In this document: positions 20,780-31,554 of the stretch, piece by piece | Layout: each line of letters opens with the position of its first letter | How positions within the stretch are numbered: the stretch's first letter is position 1 | Origin: Blattamonas nauphoetae | Taxonomy: Eukaryota > Preaxostyla > Oxymonadida | Length of the DNA stretch: 64,000 nucleotides | Reading direction: 5' to 3' | NCBI GenBank assembly: GCA_033064195.1 | Contig: JARBJD010000232.1 | Span: 1-64,000 of the forward strand | Made by a program: the position numbers and the translations under genes | Notes under the pieces: generated by a model | Seen by the model: the letters and a program-made list of their open reading frames with translations, nothing else | Told to the model about the DNA's origin: nothing | Database searches by the model: none

Positions 20780-21857
20780 AACGCATCAGCATCTATGAAG
20801 TCTGGACACCGTCCACTCGCTCTGGACTTCCAGACGTCCAGAAAGGTGCTCTCTCGTCTTTTAATCCCATTACCAAGTATTCTGACAGCAAACCCCAATT
20901 CACAAAATAACATCTCTCCTTGAACTTCGGAGTGGTACAGAAAGCTCTCATCACACGCACAGCCGATGAACGTATTGACGCCCGAAAGCAGCATGTAACG
21001 TTGTCGGATTCTCACTCTACCTCGACCACATCCTCCGCATTGACCCAAGCCTTGGCTTCGATGAAAGCCCAACGGAGGAGATTGTGAATGTTGATCTGAT
21101 GCGAAAGTCCGTTGTCAAGTTCCCTGCCATGCAGAAGATCGCTCAGTCGCCTCTGTCGCCAGACTGCCAATATCAGGCGCAACCCTCCAGGGTGCAGTCC
21201 TAGCCACAAATGTCACCAAGGAGCTCATTCTTATAGCTGGCAACTCTTTCACAACATCTGCTGTCCAAACAGGCTACAACACTCTCATCGATGCCATCAC
21301 TCCGAATACACTGAATCCTCCTCTTCAGAAGAAGGATCAACTGCCGCATTCTTTTGTTTCGAATGCGTACGAGCCTCTTCGAATGTTCCTCCCCAACAAG
21401 CAGTGGGAATTGCCAACAGTGGGTGCAGAAGATGCGGCACTGCTCGATGCTGACGATGGCTCAGAGTTTCTTGTGTTTGAAATGGGAGATGAAGCACTTC
21501 GGATGAGAAGGGAGGAGGATCGGAACACATCCAAGCAGCTGATGGCTCGACTGAAGAAGGGGAAGGAGCACGTTGTTGTTGGGAAGGAAGCTCGAAGATG
21601 GGCAGACAAATCGAAAGATCGCATATCGCCAACGTCGACGGAGGAGGAATCGATCGCGGAGCAGTTGAATCGCGTGAAGACATCTCTTACCATTCCTCCC
21701 ACCCACGTCACACTTCATTCCGATCTCTTGCTGTTCGCAACGCATGCTTCTGATGTGATGAGTGCAAGTCTGTTGGGGCATCATGCAAAAGAGACTCGTG
21801 AAAAACAAACACAAAAGCCGTCTGCTGACCCAGAACACGTTGAAGAAAGAGAAGAAG
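20780..21857 (+). pseudogene. host gene, part before the DIRS insertion
   Basis: Coding-like text occurs in more than one frame. VVGFSLYLDHILRIDPSLGF and VDLMRKSVVKFPAMQKIAQS (21000-21150) stop near 21200. From there another frame runs open to 21857 (NVTKELILIAGNSFTTSAVQ, LRMFLPNKQWELPTVGAEDA, SLTIPPTHVTLHSDLLLFAT). At 21857 the frame is interrupted by the DIRS element and resumes in frame after it at 26898. At least one frame break lies upstream of the insertion. The family is not recognised. Confidence 0.5.
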
Positions 21858-21955
21858 GATTTCCTTTCACTCAATCCTCTACCAAACCTGTGCCTTCAAC
21901 AAGTGAGATATCCCTGGTGACGTGTAAGGAAACAATGGGTGGCAGATCCAATCAT
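21858..21955 (+). repeat. DIRS left inverted terminal repeat
   Basis: The inner 60 bp (from CCTTCAACAAGTGAGATATC) is the exact reverse complement of the right repeat. The outer 38 bp is matched by the ICR. Confidence 0.9.
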
Positions 21956-22676
21956 GACTCAGCCTGGTCAACAGTCAGTGTTAATCCAATCCGATGCACT
22001 ATCTTCGATAAATGTTAGTGCTGATCTCATCACAGAGATTACGAAACAAGTAATCAATTCCATTCCTCAATACATATCGCAAGCAACAACTCAGTCAATT
22101 GCACGACCGATCGAGACTAAAATTGGAAACACGGCAGAACAAGCTCTAGATCCCCTTTCACCGATACACTCACAAGAAAAGATCCTCAAGAGGAAACGTA
22201 CTTCTCCCACTAGAACAGATCGAAGGCACCGAAATCGACCATCTAAAAATCGAAGTATAGCTGTGCATCGTCGGAATAGACGACAACAATCCAAATACGA
22301 TTACACTGACAGTAGTTTCGAAGAATCCTCAGAGTCATATCAGTCGTCAACAATGATATCAGACACTTCTTCGACAGATGATGACTTGATGCGTCTAAAG
22401 GAGATTCTTCGCCACCGAAAGTCGAAATCGCACAGGACTACAAAAAGGAAGAAGAGTTCCCATCGAAATTTGAGCACATCGACACGATCATCATGCAGCG
22501 ATCGGCGACACAGACGAAGTGGAATCTCCAGCCGACAAAGACAGGAAATGCTAAAGAAACAACTTTTCAAAGATATGAAGAAGCAAGAACCATCTTTTAC
22601 TAAGAATTGGCTGCAAACAACATTGCCAAATCAGCAACGTGATTTGACAAATTCACATACGCAGGCATCTGAGTAG
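21939..22676 (+). CDS. DIRS gag-like protein, Ser/Arg-rich
   Basis: 245 codons. The N-terminal part is helical (DLITEITKQVINSIPQYISQ) and is followed by Ser/Arg/Lys-rich blocks such as RRNRRQQSKYDYTDSSFEES. Position before the reverse transcriptase and composition suggest the nucleocapsid-type protein of the element. Confidence 0.55.
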   Translation: MADPIMTQPGQQSVLIQSDALSSINVSADLITEITKQVINSIPQYISQATTQSIARPIETKIGNTAEQALDPLSPIHSQEKILKRKRTSPTRTDRRHRNRPSKNRSIAVHRRNRRQQSKYDYTDSSFEESSESYQSSTMISDTSSTDDDLMRLKEILRHRKSKSHRTTKRKKSSHRNLSTSTRSSCSDRRHRRSGISSRQRQEMLKKQLFKDMKKQEPSFTKNWLQTTLPNQQRDLTNSHTQASE

Positions 22677-23205
22677 TCCCATCAAAATAGGTAAAACTGG
22701 GATCAATTGATGTCAGTGCCTAAATTTGGACTGAGATCAAATTTCAACTCTTTTCCTTTGAGATTTTCTCATTATCACTTCATTAATCATGTTCAATTCA
22801 CTTCTTGTTTTCACATAATGCTCTTCAATATTTCAGACAGCTCTTATTTCCCAAAAACACGCACGATCACAATCACCAACACTTCTTTTTTCGATGTATT
22901 CCCTTCATTGACTTTAGTCAGTGAGAAAAAACCATCAAAGAAGACATAATAACGCATTATCGACTTGGTTTTATAATTATTGTTGTAGAACAAACTGAAA
23001 CAGCAGCACCCAAAGTTTGCATTTTCATGATCTATGAAGTGACCATTTTCCTTTTTACTTTTTTTTCCATTCAAATATCATATATAAGAAGACTTTTTTG
23101 AAATGAAAGAAACGAAATGGTATTGTAGGTATTTAGTGGGATCAGATCCGACTGGGATCACTGGGATCAAATCAGAAGCCTGCACATACGTCTCAGATCA
23201 AGAAT

Positions 23206-23670
23206 TTGTTGGGAATTCCCACAGAAATAGCTGCAAACCGTGCGATAATCACAGAGGCGCAGAGAATACAAGATCAGGCCTTGATGACAGCAACACATTC
23301 AACCTTTTCGTCGATCGGACACATGGCCCAAGTTTATGATATGGTCACACATGGAGAGCCGCCAAAACACATCCTGCCAATTATCACGAAGGGTATCTTG
23401 GATGCTGCGGACTCTGCAGCCTGCAGCCATCTTGGCCGATACGTTACCCCGGTCAATGCGGGACAGGTCGCTTTCACTTTGGGGCTCACTCAACCAGCGA
23501 CAGCCCCCAATGATCTGCTTCTACCTCCCAATCAATCTCCAGGGTTCACTCAGTCTAATAATCCACAACAACAGTTTAGTCAAAATTCTTTCTCTCAACA
23601 AGGGGGGTCAGTCCGCCTCCCGACTCAACCCAAGGGACAACGCAACAGATTCTACCCCAAACGACATTAA
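23206..23670 (+). CDS. DIRS gag-region second open frame
   Basis: Frame with TEIAANRAIITEAQRIQDQA, HILPIITKGILDAADSAACS and a Gln/Asn/Pro-rich tail. It lies between the Ser/Arg-rich frame and the reverse transcriptase, so it is probably also part of the gag region. How it relates to the first frame is not resolved. Confidence 0.5.
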   Translation: MLGIPTEIAANRAIITEAQRIQDQALMTATHSTFSSIGHMAQVYDMVTHGEPPKHILPIITKGILDAADSAACSHLGRYVTPVNAGQVAFTLGLTQPATAPNDLLLPPNQSPGFTQSNNPQQQFSQNSFSQQGGSVRLPTQPKGQRNRFYPKRH

Positions 23671-23714
23671 CACAACCATCCAGTCGACCAGTTCCGGAGA
23701 GGCTGAGGGATGCC

Positions 23715-25697
23715 TTGGCGAGATGGGAGGAGATAGGCGGGAAGGAGAGGGTGTTAGCAGGGGCAATGTGGGAGTGGATCAGTCCAGAGTCCCCGCAGAA
23801 GTTGCAAGAACTCCCGTGGTCTCCTCCATTCAAGGGCAATGTGGAGGAGACGGCGGCTTTTCATTCACTCTTGTTGGAAGAGATCCAGACGGGTGTGGTT
23901 GTTCCTGTCCCACAAACGGAAGTCACCCTCTCTCTTCATACCTTCCTTGTCCCGAAAACGGGGGGGAGATGGCGGAAGATCTTGAATGCGACGGCACTCA
24001 ACAAGGAACTGAAGGTCGAGCATTTCAAAATGGAAGATGTAAAAACAGCGACCTCTTTCATCAATGGAGGAGAATGGATGACGAGTATAGACCTGAAGAA
24101 TGCATATCAACATGTCTTGGTGCCTCCACAACTCAGGAAGTATCTCTGCTTCGAGTTCGAGAAGCAGTTTTATCAATACGTGGGAATGCCGTTCGGGTTG
24201 TCGACTGCTCCGCGAACGTTTACGAAGATTATGCGTTGTGCTGTGAAACATCTCCGCCACATTCTCCAGATTCCGATAATCTTCTATCTAGACGACATTC
24301 TCCTCATCTCGCAAACGATGGAGTCGGCAAGGGTCAATACAGAAAGAGCGATGGAAACCCTGACAAACTTGGGTTTTCAGATTGCCGTCAGCAAGTGTCA
24401 GACAGTCACATCCCAATCAATCGAATTCTTGGGATGGTCGATCGACGCGGTTACACAATCGATTTCAATCACCTCGTCTCGACGCTCCAAACTCCTCCAT
24501 CAATTGCGGATGACCAAGGCAATCATCCTACATCGAGAATCAATCAGAGTGAGGGACTTGGCAGCTCTGATCGGTCGTCTCAACTTCCTTCGAACGGTCA
24601 TTCCAGCTGCGAGCCTCAACCTGCAGAAATTCAACCAATGGAAAGACATGGGTGCCAGGCAGGGTGGATGGGAAGCGAAGGTCCAGCTCAACCGTCTCCA
24701 CCTGGGAGAGATCACCTTCTGGGCTTCAGCGATAGAACGGAACACTCCTCACTCCTTCCGTCAAGTCACACCCACAGCATCTCTCACCACAGATGCGAGC
24801 CCATGGGGCTGGGGATGTGTGCTCACGATTGGGGAGGAGACAACTCTCTTCCATGGAGTCTGGACCGAACAGCAGAAGGTTCAGACGTCCAATTGGAAAG
24901 AAACGGCAGCGATTCGTTTCTCCCTAATCAAAGCGACCATGCTCCTCAAGCAGAAGGATGTGCGGGCAATCACAGTTCACAGCGACAATACGACGGCCGT
25001 TCAAAATGTGAAGAAGCAGAGAGCCACCTCATCCCTTGTTCAGATCACGAATCAAACTCTTCAAACAATCAGATCGAGTGGGATGATTCTGGCCGACATC
25101 CAACACATTGCGGGAGTGAAGAATACAGTTGCGGATGCTCTGTCAAGGCTCCACCCTCTTGCGGAGTTCATGCTGACCCCTCTAGCGCTTCAGGTATTGA
25201 AAGATCGATGGTCTTACGTTCCTCTGATCGATCTCTTCGCCACAGATCAGAACAGACAATGTCACAAATACTTCTCGCTGAGACCGGAAGAGCACTCAGC
25301 TGGCGTGAATGCCCTCGTCGTCAACTGGACAGGGATGATACAACCTCTCTGTCATCCTCCGATTCTCCTCATTCCACGAGTTCTGAAGAAGCTGAGGGAG
25401 GAACCAGTGAAGAAGGGAGTCCTCATCACTCCGGACTGGAGCAATCAAACTTGGTCTCCCCTCCTATCTCTGGTGGAGTTGGACAGCATCGTTCTCGGAC
25501 CATACTCCACGATGACAGTGAATACGGATCCGACATCGGAAGCGAGCCTCCCCCCAGGGAATGTACGAGCATCTCTGGTGGGGGAGAGAACCTGGAGGGG
25601 AGAGACCTCACAATTCCTGTCCTTCTGTTCGTCGATTTTCGGGTTTACGTTCGTTGCTGACAACACCAATGCATCGCGCAAGGATTTATGCAGTTGA
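23715..25697 (+). CDS. DIRS reverse transcriptase / RNase H
   Basis: The polymerase core includes MTSIDLKNAYQHV (motif A), VGMPFGLSTAPRTFTKIM (motif B) and IFYLDDILLIS (YLDD catalytic motif). RNase H follows with TTDASPWGWGCVLT, KETAAIRFSLI and HSDNTTAVQNV. The region after it (IDLFATDQNRQCHKYFSLRP, ALVVNWTGM) matches the conserved C-terminal block of DIRS polyproteins. Length and order fit the family. A second long same-strand frame overlaps most of it (see findings). Confidence 0.92.
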   Translation: MARWEEIGGKERVLAGAMWEWISPESPQKLQELPWSPPFKGNVEETAAFHSLLLEEIQTGVVVPVPQTEVTLSLHTFLVPKTGGRWRKILNATALNKELKVEHFKMEDVKTATSFINGGEWMTSIDLKNAYQHVLVPPQLRKYLCFEFEKQFYQYVGMPFGLSTAPRTFTKIMRCAVKHLRHILQIPIIFYLDDILLISQTMESARVNTERAMETLTNLGFQIAVSKCQTVTSQSIEFLGWSIDAVTQSISITSSRRSKLLHQLRMTKAIILHRESIRVRDLAALIGRLNFLRTVIPAASLNLQKFNQWKDMGARQGGWEAKVQLNRLHLGEITFWASAIERNTPHSFRQVTPTASLTTDASPWGWGCVLTIGEETTLFHGVWTEQQKVQTSNWKETAAIRFSLIKATMLLKQKDVRAITVHSDNTTAVQNVKKQRATSSLVQITNQTLQTIRSSGMILADIQHIAGVKNTVADALSRLHPLAEFMLTPLALQVLKDRWSYVPLIDLFATDQNRQCHKYFSLRPEEHSAGVNALVVNWTGMIQPLCHPPILLIPRVLKKLREEPVKKGVLITPDWSNQTWSPLLSLVELDSIVLGPYSTMTVNTDPTSEASLPPGNVRASLVGERTWRGETSQFLSFCSSIFGFTFVADNTNASRKDLCS

Positions 25698-25905
25698 TCA
25701 TATTCTGGAGATTTAAAGTTTTGTGGGAGAGTGAACCACCACTTGAAATATGGTACAAAACTGGAGTCAGTATATCTTTTGATTTCAGGAGGAAGTGGGT
25801 TATAGGTGGATAGAAATTGCTTGCAACATTCTAGAATGGATTCCGTGTTGCTGGAGTTCTGAATGCGCTCTTTCATAAGATCGAGATTGACTAAAACAGA
25901 ATCAA

Positions 25906-26358
25906 TTGCAGGACGACATCAGATTTGTTCGAGACGAAGGGGATGAATCATTCTCAGCCTTTCGAGCATTGATCGCACATAAGAGAAACATTGAGCGAGT
26001 CATTGCAGAGTCGGTTGACACAGACATTGCGAATTGCAAGATATGGTATGATTTCAGGAAAGGCGTTCCACTGAAGATGCCGGCCATTGCGTCCATTCTA
26101 AAAAGTGTGCTGAAAGAGATCGGTGTCCCTGGTTCTTACGGACCATACACGGTCAAGCATGCAGCGGTGAGCCACCTCAGGCGTGTGGCCAAGGTTCCGC
26201 TGGAAGTAGTCAATAGCCATGTGGGTTGGTCTCTCACTTCGACAATTGCAGACGTCTACTACTCTGCTCCAATCCTGATTGGAACTGGAGTACCCACACT
26301 CGCAGAGAGTTGGTGGCTGCCCTTACGGGTTCACGGCCTTCCAACTGTATCGAACTAG
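25906..26358 (+). CDS. DIRS tyrosine recombinase (C-terminal catalytic part)
   Basis: Catalytic region with TVKHAAVSHLRRVAKV, in which H-x-x-R matches the tyrosine recombinase signature, then SHVGWSLTSTIADVYYSA with the catalytic tyrosine. This recombinase replaces a DDE integrase in DIRS elements and inserts a circular DNA intermediate. Confidence 0.8.
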   Translation: MQDDIRFVRDEGDESFSAFRALIAHKRNIERVIAESVDTDIANCKIWYDFRKGVPLKMPAIASILKSVLKEIGVPGSYGPYTVKHAAVSHLRRVAKVPLEVVNSHVGWSLTSTIADVYYSAPILIGTGVPTLAESWWLPLRVHGLPTVSN

Positions 26359-26442
26359 CTGTATAGGAGAAAGAATCAAGACATCCTTCTCTTCTTTTTC
26401 ATTTTCAATGATTCTTCTCCCTTCTTTTAGGTCCCTTTCAAC

Positions 26443-26521
26443 TCTCACTTGTTGAAGGCACAGGTTTGGTAGAGGATTGAGTGAAAGGAAATCCTTCTAC
26501 AACAAACCAGTGCCCTTCAAC
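26443..26521. repeat. DIRS internal complementary region (ICR)
   Basis: CTCACTTGTTGAAGGCACAG... is the complement of the left outer end and AAATCCTTCTACAACAAACC... the complement of the right outer end. They meet at the AGAAG-type joint, as expected for the circle junction template of DIRS elements. Confidence 0.85.
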
Positions 26522-26816
26522 TAAGAACGCAGCCACACAACTGGGGCTCGTTCGGGGGGACTCTTGTTTTTATGTCGCGGAGCGACTCTGAATATACCTT
26601 TTGGTTCTTTTACACTTCATTAGTCACTTTTGACCTCTCGTTTGTCCAGTTTTTGTTCCTCGTTGAGGATTTCTGGACGAGAGACATCGTTCTCTCTTTT
26701 TGCCCTTCAACTGCCCCCACTTGGGCAAACCAACATCGTGACTCTTCAGTCCCTTGTTGTCAATCTTTTTGGGAACAGATAAAGTTGTTTTTGATTTATT
26801 CTGTTTGGTTTTTCCT

Positions 26817-26892
26817 GATTGGATCTGCCACCCATTGTTTCCTTACACGTCACCAGGGATATCTCACTTGTTGAAGGGCACTGGTTTGTTGT
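26817..26892 (-). repeat. DIRS right inverted terminal repeat
   Basis: Exact reverse complement of the inner left repeat (GGATCTGCCACCCATTGTTT and onward), then an outer part that differs from the left end but is matched by the ICR. Confidence 0.9.
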
Positions 26893-26897
26893 AGAAG

Positions 26898-29450
26898 AAT
26901 CGGATCATCAACCGTTGCAGAAAAACCAAGTGGAATGCAGCCTCACATTTGATTGGCTCTTCGGGAATGTCGTGTTCACGAAAACACCGCTATTCATAAG
27001 ATGAGAATTAACACCAATCTCCCCCTCAGAGATTTTATCGTCACTCATCGACATCTCACCCATCCATCTCGATTTTGTGTCAACCAAGCCACCAATCGCC
27101 CTGTGGCGATAAACCTTTGGATACTCTACCTCGTTCTCAATCCAGGACATAACTGCACGCAGCATGCTCACATACAGTTACATTACTTCAGCCTCATCAA
27201 CATCGTTCCCTGTTCCTCGCCCAATCAATTCTCCACCGACTTTGGTTGTCTTCCTCTCGACAGTGGACACGACAACACACTGGCCGTCTGTGCTATGTGA
27301 CTGTTCGTTCCACTCTCTTGCCCTTCACCTCTCCTCCGATGTGAAGTCTTTCAACAAGACACACTCTCCAACTGATCTTCTCCTGGTCCCATCATCGTCG
27401 TCCTGCCATCCCATCCTGTTCGTCGATTCACTCACCACCGCCACTTTCATCCACCAATCAGCCTTTTCCTCACTTAACAACTCGTTCGCAGATGTCGAAC
27501 GCATTCCTCGCCTCTTTACAACGAGACTAGAAGAAGGAATTTCGTCCTTCGAGATTCTTTCTCAATCGCCGCACACCAAAAGGAGAGCAGGAAGAAGAAA
27601 GCACGTCCTTTCGACATCGCTGAGGCAGCGTTCCAGTCCGAGATTGACGGAATCCATCAAAATCAAAACCGAGCAGACTTCCAACTCGGAGGTGGATCTT
27701 GGCCATGTTTTGGTTTGTCTCGATCTGGACGAGAGTGAGGAGAAGTCACTTTCCTCCAACCAAAATAGAGGAATGTCATTCTTGTGGAAACAGCTGAACA
27801 AGAGACAGAAAACAACGAAGTTGGTGCATCCCATCCAGCTCATCAATCACTCCATTGACTTTCTCATTTCTGTTCTTCCGGGTGCGAGTCAGCCCCTTCA
27901 AACTCCAACCATCTCACCTTCTTCTCCGATCGTTGGTCACTCTTCGTCGTCACTTGTTGTTCACTGCATTCAAACAGTGTCTGTCCTCGTCCTTCCTCTG
28001 TTCTGTCACGTCTCCTTCGGCAATATCGTCGTCTCGCTTCAGAATTGGATGATGACCACAGACGAGCACTCAACTTCAGCGCTGTCACTTGCCTTGATTG
28101 TGCAGAGTGTGGAAGTGTCAACGAGCAGGGCCGACATCCACGTCCCCATTTTCTCCGTCGAGAAGAACGTTCACTCTTCGCTCATGCCTCCTCAGCCAAA
28201 AGGTCCGAGCAGTGGTCCTTCCTTCAATCAGCCGCATCTCTCTCTCGTTCAGGCCTATCCACGAATCGCAGCCACTTCCGTCTCTTTCATTCTTGCGAAA
28301 CTAAACCGGACTGATCGTCGTTCCAGCGTTCTTCAGAAGCATCTCCTTCTCAGCAGACTCATCAAACACGTCGAACTCCTCTTCCTCCCCGCCGGGTTTG
28401 TTGTCTTCGATCGTGTGTGGGAGAGTGTCGATTTGATCTCGCAAATGTTCTCCAAGTTGTCTAGTCAACCTCCCCCACAAATAACTCCTGAAATTCCAAC
28501 CAAAATGCATCTCGAATTCTGGGCTGACGAAAGTCTTGTTGTCGTCGACCCGCAGAACCAATACGCTATCGAACACGCACTCAACATGAATCATCATCTG
28601 TCGCATCAATGATTCAGAACGCCATCGCTCCCAAATACGATCTCGAACAACCAATCCTCCGCCCAGCACAAGAAGCGTCGGAACCACCATCGGAGAATAA
28701 GGAAGGCAATTTCCTCATCCAACAATTTAGGCTCACCCAGTCCATCCGGAATCCTCTTCCTGTCTTCTCCGATTTCACGGCATTCGGGAAGCAATCACAA
28801 AGTCGCTCCATTTCCCCAACACAGCAAAATGTGACCTCGCTCTCACCCCCCCAACACCTACAGTTCCTCGACAGGCTCGGCATTTCAAGTCACCGATTGT
28901 GATTCACGCTTCGGAAACTGATCCGTCGATCTTCGCTTTCCTTCATTCATCGTTCGATCGCCTCTCGGAACGAGCAGAACGCTTCATGGAAGGACCAGAC
29001 GCTGCCACTCCGCCAAATGAAGACATGCACCTCACATGGAGGAACAACTAGAAATTACTCTTTCTGCCATCAACCACACTCATCACCACCCCAATCTCCA
29101 AGTCCAACCTCCTCCTCATCAGCACCAAGGTTCTTCTGCGCGATGCATGTTTTTTGATATCCGGGTTTGCTCATCGGGGAAATCACAAAACAGATCCGAC
29201 TCAAATCAGAGCGTCTATGGCTGCGAGAATGCACGAACTGTAGTTTCATCTTCTCCACAACGTCAACAAGCATCGCTTGTCCTCTCACACCCACCGCCAA
29301 ACACGCCGACGTGGACACTCCTCCACAGTGAAGGATACTCACATGTCGTGACCAATCTCGATTCATTTGTCTCATCGCACTTTCTTCTTCATTCATCTTG
29401 TGTTGTTAAACTCCATGCTCATCTCACAACAATATTGTTGTCAAGGATTT
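26898..29450 (+). pseudogene. host gene, part after the DIRS insertion
   Basis: The frame broken at 21857 resumes (ESDHQPLQKNQVECSLTFDW) to a stop at 27003. A long frame of about 500 codons then runs from near 27112 to 28612 (DITARSMLTYSYITSASSTS, SFGNIVVSLQNWMMTTDEHS, SRADIHVPIFSVEKNVHSSL, KMHLEFWADESLVVVDPQNQ). Coding-like text goes on in other frames (IVIHASETDPSIFAFLHSSF near 28900, NLLLISTKVLLRDACFLISG near 29100). The strand-rich, Ser/Thr-rich text might fit a large lipid-transfer or beta-rich protein, but no motif proves that. Frame changes make it a probable pseudogene, though short introns could explain some of them. Confidence 0.5.
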
Positions 29451-29459
29451 TCTAAAACG

Positions 29460-30950
29460 AAGGAAGAGCTGTTGATTGATTGCTCTTCATCGAGTTAATA
29501 GTCGATCAAACCGCTCGTAAAACATCTGGATTGTTTCCCTCGCGGATCTTCAGATTTCAGGCACAAACTTCGTCCGCACCAATCGAAGGTGTTCAAACAC
29601 CCCTCCCATGGGAGGAATCCATGCAGCACCGTTCTGTTCCAGCTACAATCACAGAGTTTTCAAACAATCTTGCGGAAAATGCATGAAAAGAGAAAGATTT
29701 TAGAAAACGATCTGAACTCAGATAGAAACAACAACAGGGAGAGGACCAGGGACACAAAGACAAAGAAGAGAGCGAAGAGAAGCCCAATTTCCGACATCAC
29801 AGAAATATGGCGCAAAGAAGAAGGAAAATAGACAATAAAAGCTGCAAAGAAGGTGAAGCAGGAGCGACAAAGGAAATACAAGAGGAAGAATATAAGAAGA
29901 AAATGAGAAAGGCTGAAAATTACAAGAATGCAACAAAAGAGTCGAAAACAACAAGAAGTGGGAAATACAAGAATTGAAGAAGCGAAAAAAGAAAAGAGGA
30001 TGAAGAAAAATGTACAAGCGAACAAAACGAACAAATGAAGAAAGAAGGGCAAAGAGTCAAGTCCGTCGCAAGAGGAAGAAGACCAATGGCAGAGAAATCA
30101 GACAAAAGAAAAAAGATGAAGAAAGAAGCGAAGCATATGATGATGAAGCGAAGATAATTCCACACAAGAGGCCTCACGAACATCGTCCTGCCGTTTTGAT
30201 GATCGAAACATTGACAATGATTGTCGCAGTGTGACCCTCCTCTCTTCTCATCTCATTCTTTCAGCCATTTCCAGCGACAACAAAATCAACTGATGAATAT
30301 CACCATGAAGAGAGAATATCGATACTTCTCCCTTTCACGATCTCGATCTTTTCCTCACTCCCACCATCCCTCGCCACTAAACTCAAGGACTATCGTCCAT
30401 CCTAGAAGCTCCTCATATCAAAGACAAACAGGAGCAGATCATCATTTGTATCAGTACAGATGATTCTTGCCACAATCCCCACTTTCCTCCAATTCTCACA
30501 CCTTGGCCTAAAATCATTCCTTTGACATTTACATTTCACATGTTGACGATTATCAACTGATTTTCTCACTGAAATGCGTTCTTTTTCCTTTTCTTTATTC
30601 TCAAATGATGATCGACCCAACTCAACTACTTCAGATACCAGGAAAAGGTGTACATCGAAAAGTTAAGATTTTCCCGCTATTTTCTGTCTATTGAACACAA
30701 CATTATTAAGAAAACGGTAAAATTACAGTCCTTTCTGAGGTTTTAAAAAAAGAGGTGCTCGAACTTTCGGACGATCACGAAAATTTCGTCCCAATTGGAG
30801 TTTCTTTTTCCCCTGTTTTGCTCCTCTCCCGGCTTGTTAGCTAGAACCAAGTACTCACTGGGAGGTGGTACTTGGGATAATGGGTATTCACTGGCCTTGG
30901 AACGGAAAGACAGACAGCATACACCTTCATACACGTCTCCCTTTCCTCTG
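29460..30950. other. no supported gene; purine-rich block
   Basis: From about 29650 to 30150 the plus strand is strongly purine-rich and its frames give Lys/Glu/Arg-rich peptides that change frame, so a charged-protein relic is possible. The rest shows nothing recognisable. Confidence 0.4.
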
Positions 30951-30955
30951 GATTT

Positions 30956-31065
30956 GAGTCTCGGTTCATTCATACACCTTCATACACAGAACCGAGACAA
31001 TAATTCATTTGAGTCTCGATTCACTCATACACCTGCATACACCGAATCGAGACAATAATTCATTT
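30956..31065. repeat. two tandem 55-bp units, each a hairpin
   Basis: Units 30956-31010 and 31011-31065. Each has arms GTCTCGGTTC/GAACCGAGAC or GTCTCGATTC/GAATCGAGAC around a loop with CATACACC. The two arms changed together between units, keeping the pairing. A partial upstream copy of the loop text is at about 30919-30935. Confidence 0.8.
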
Positions 31066-31071
31066 AAACTT

Positions 31072-31450
31072 CTGTCAGCGAGCCAATTGGTTGTTGGTTC
31101 TCTCACTTTTTTCAAAGGGTCGGATCTGTATCATTTCAACCCAATGTGATCCTTTTCCTCTTTTATCGTTGCTTTGACAAAAATGAACACTCAATAACAC
31201 ATAATCACAAATTGAAACGAACCTCCTTCCACGAAAAGGCATGAATTGAAGAACCACCGTTTGGTTGACCGTTGGTTGAGCCTTTTCCAGTGAGCTATTC
31301 CATTGAAACAACACATCAATTGTGTTTTTATTACGATTTATTGAGCCTCGTTGTCTTTATTGAATCGTATTGACACATTTCATGAAAACAGCTCTGATCC
31401 GACCCTTTGAAAAAACCAGAAGAACCAAAAACCAATTGTCTCGCTGACAG
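31072..31450. mobile_element. MITE, CTGTCAGCGAG family, copy 1
   Basis: 379 bp with inverted ends CTGTCAGCGAGCCAATTGGT and ACCAATTGTCTCGCTGACAG. Further inside both arms carry TTTTTTCAAAGGGTCGGATC. TT stands on both sides, a likely 2-bp target duplication. No coding capacity. Confidence 0.85.
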
Positions 31451-31526
31451 TTGGCTCATTTTCCAAGCCTACCCTTAATTCACTTATTGTTGCATTTGAC
31501 CATTCCACGTCACAGAACGTCTCATC

Positions 31527-31554
31527 ATGAGAGGAGCAGCGGTTTCTGTAATAG
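31527..31554. repeat. single arm of the GAGGAGCAGCGG hairpin element
   Basis: ATGAGAGGAGCAGCGGTTTC then TGTAATAG, matching the arms at 7760-7834. It sits exactly where homology of the minus-strand surface-protein pseudogene ends. Confidence 0.65.

Larger units (their letters stand above)
21858..26892 (+). mobile_element. DIRS-type tyrosine-recombinase retroelement
   Basis: It has the full DIRS plan: inverted terminal repeats, gag-like, reverse transcriptase/RNase H and tyrosine recombinase genes, and an internal complementary region (ICR) that joins the complements of both outer ends. The bases AGAAG stand at both borders (21853-21857 and 26893-26897) and at the joint inside the ICR, which fits integration of a circle by short shared sequence. 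The inverted repeats are identical over about 60 bp and the main genes are open, so the copy looks whole or nearly so and young. Confidence 0.93.

Noticed and set aside
29650-30234. Lys/Arg/Glu-rich gene in the purine-rich block
   Set aside because: Frames are short and change repeatedly; purine-rich DNA alone gives such peptides.
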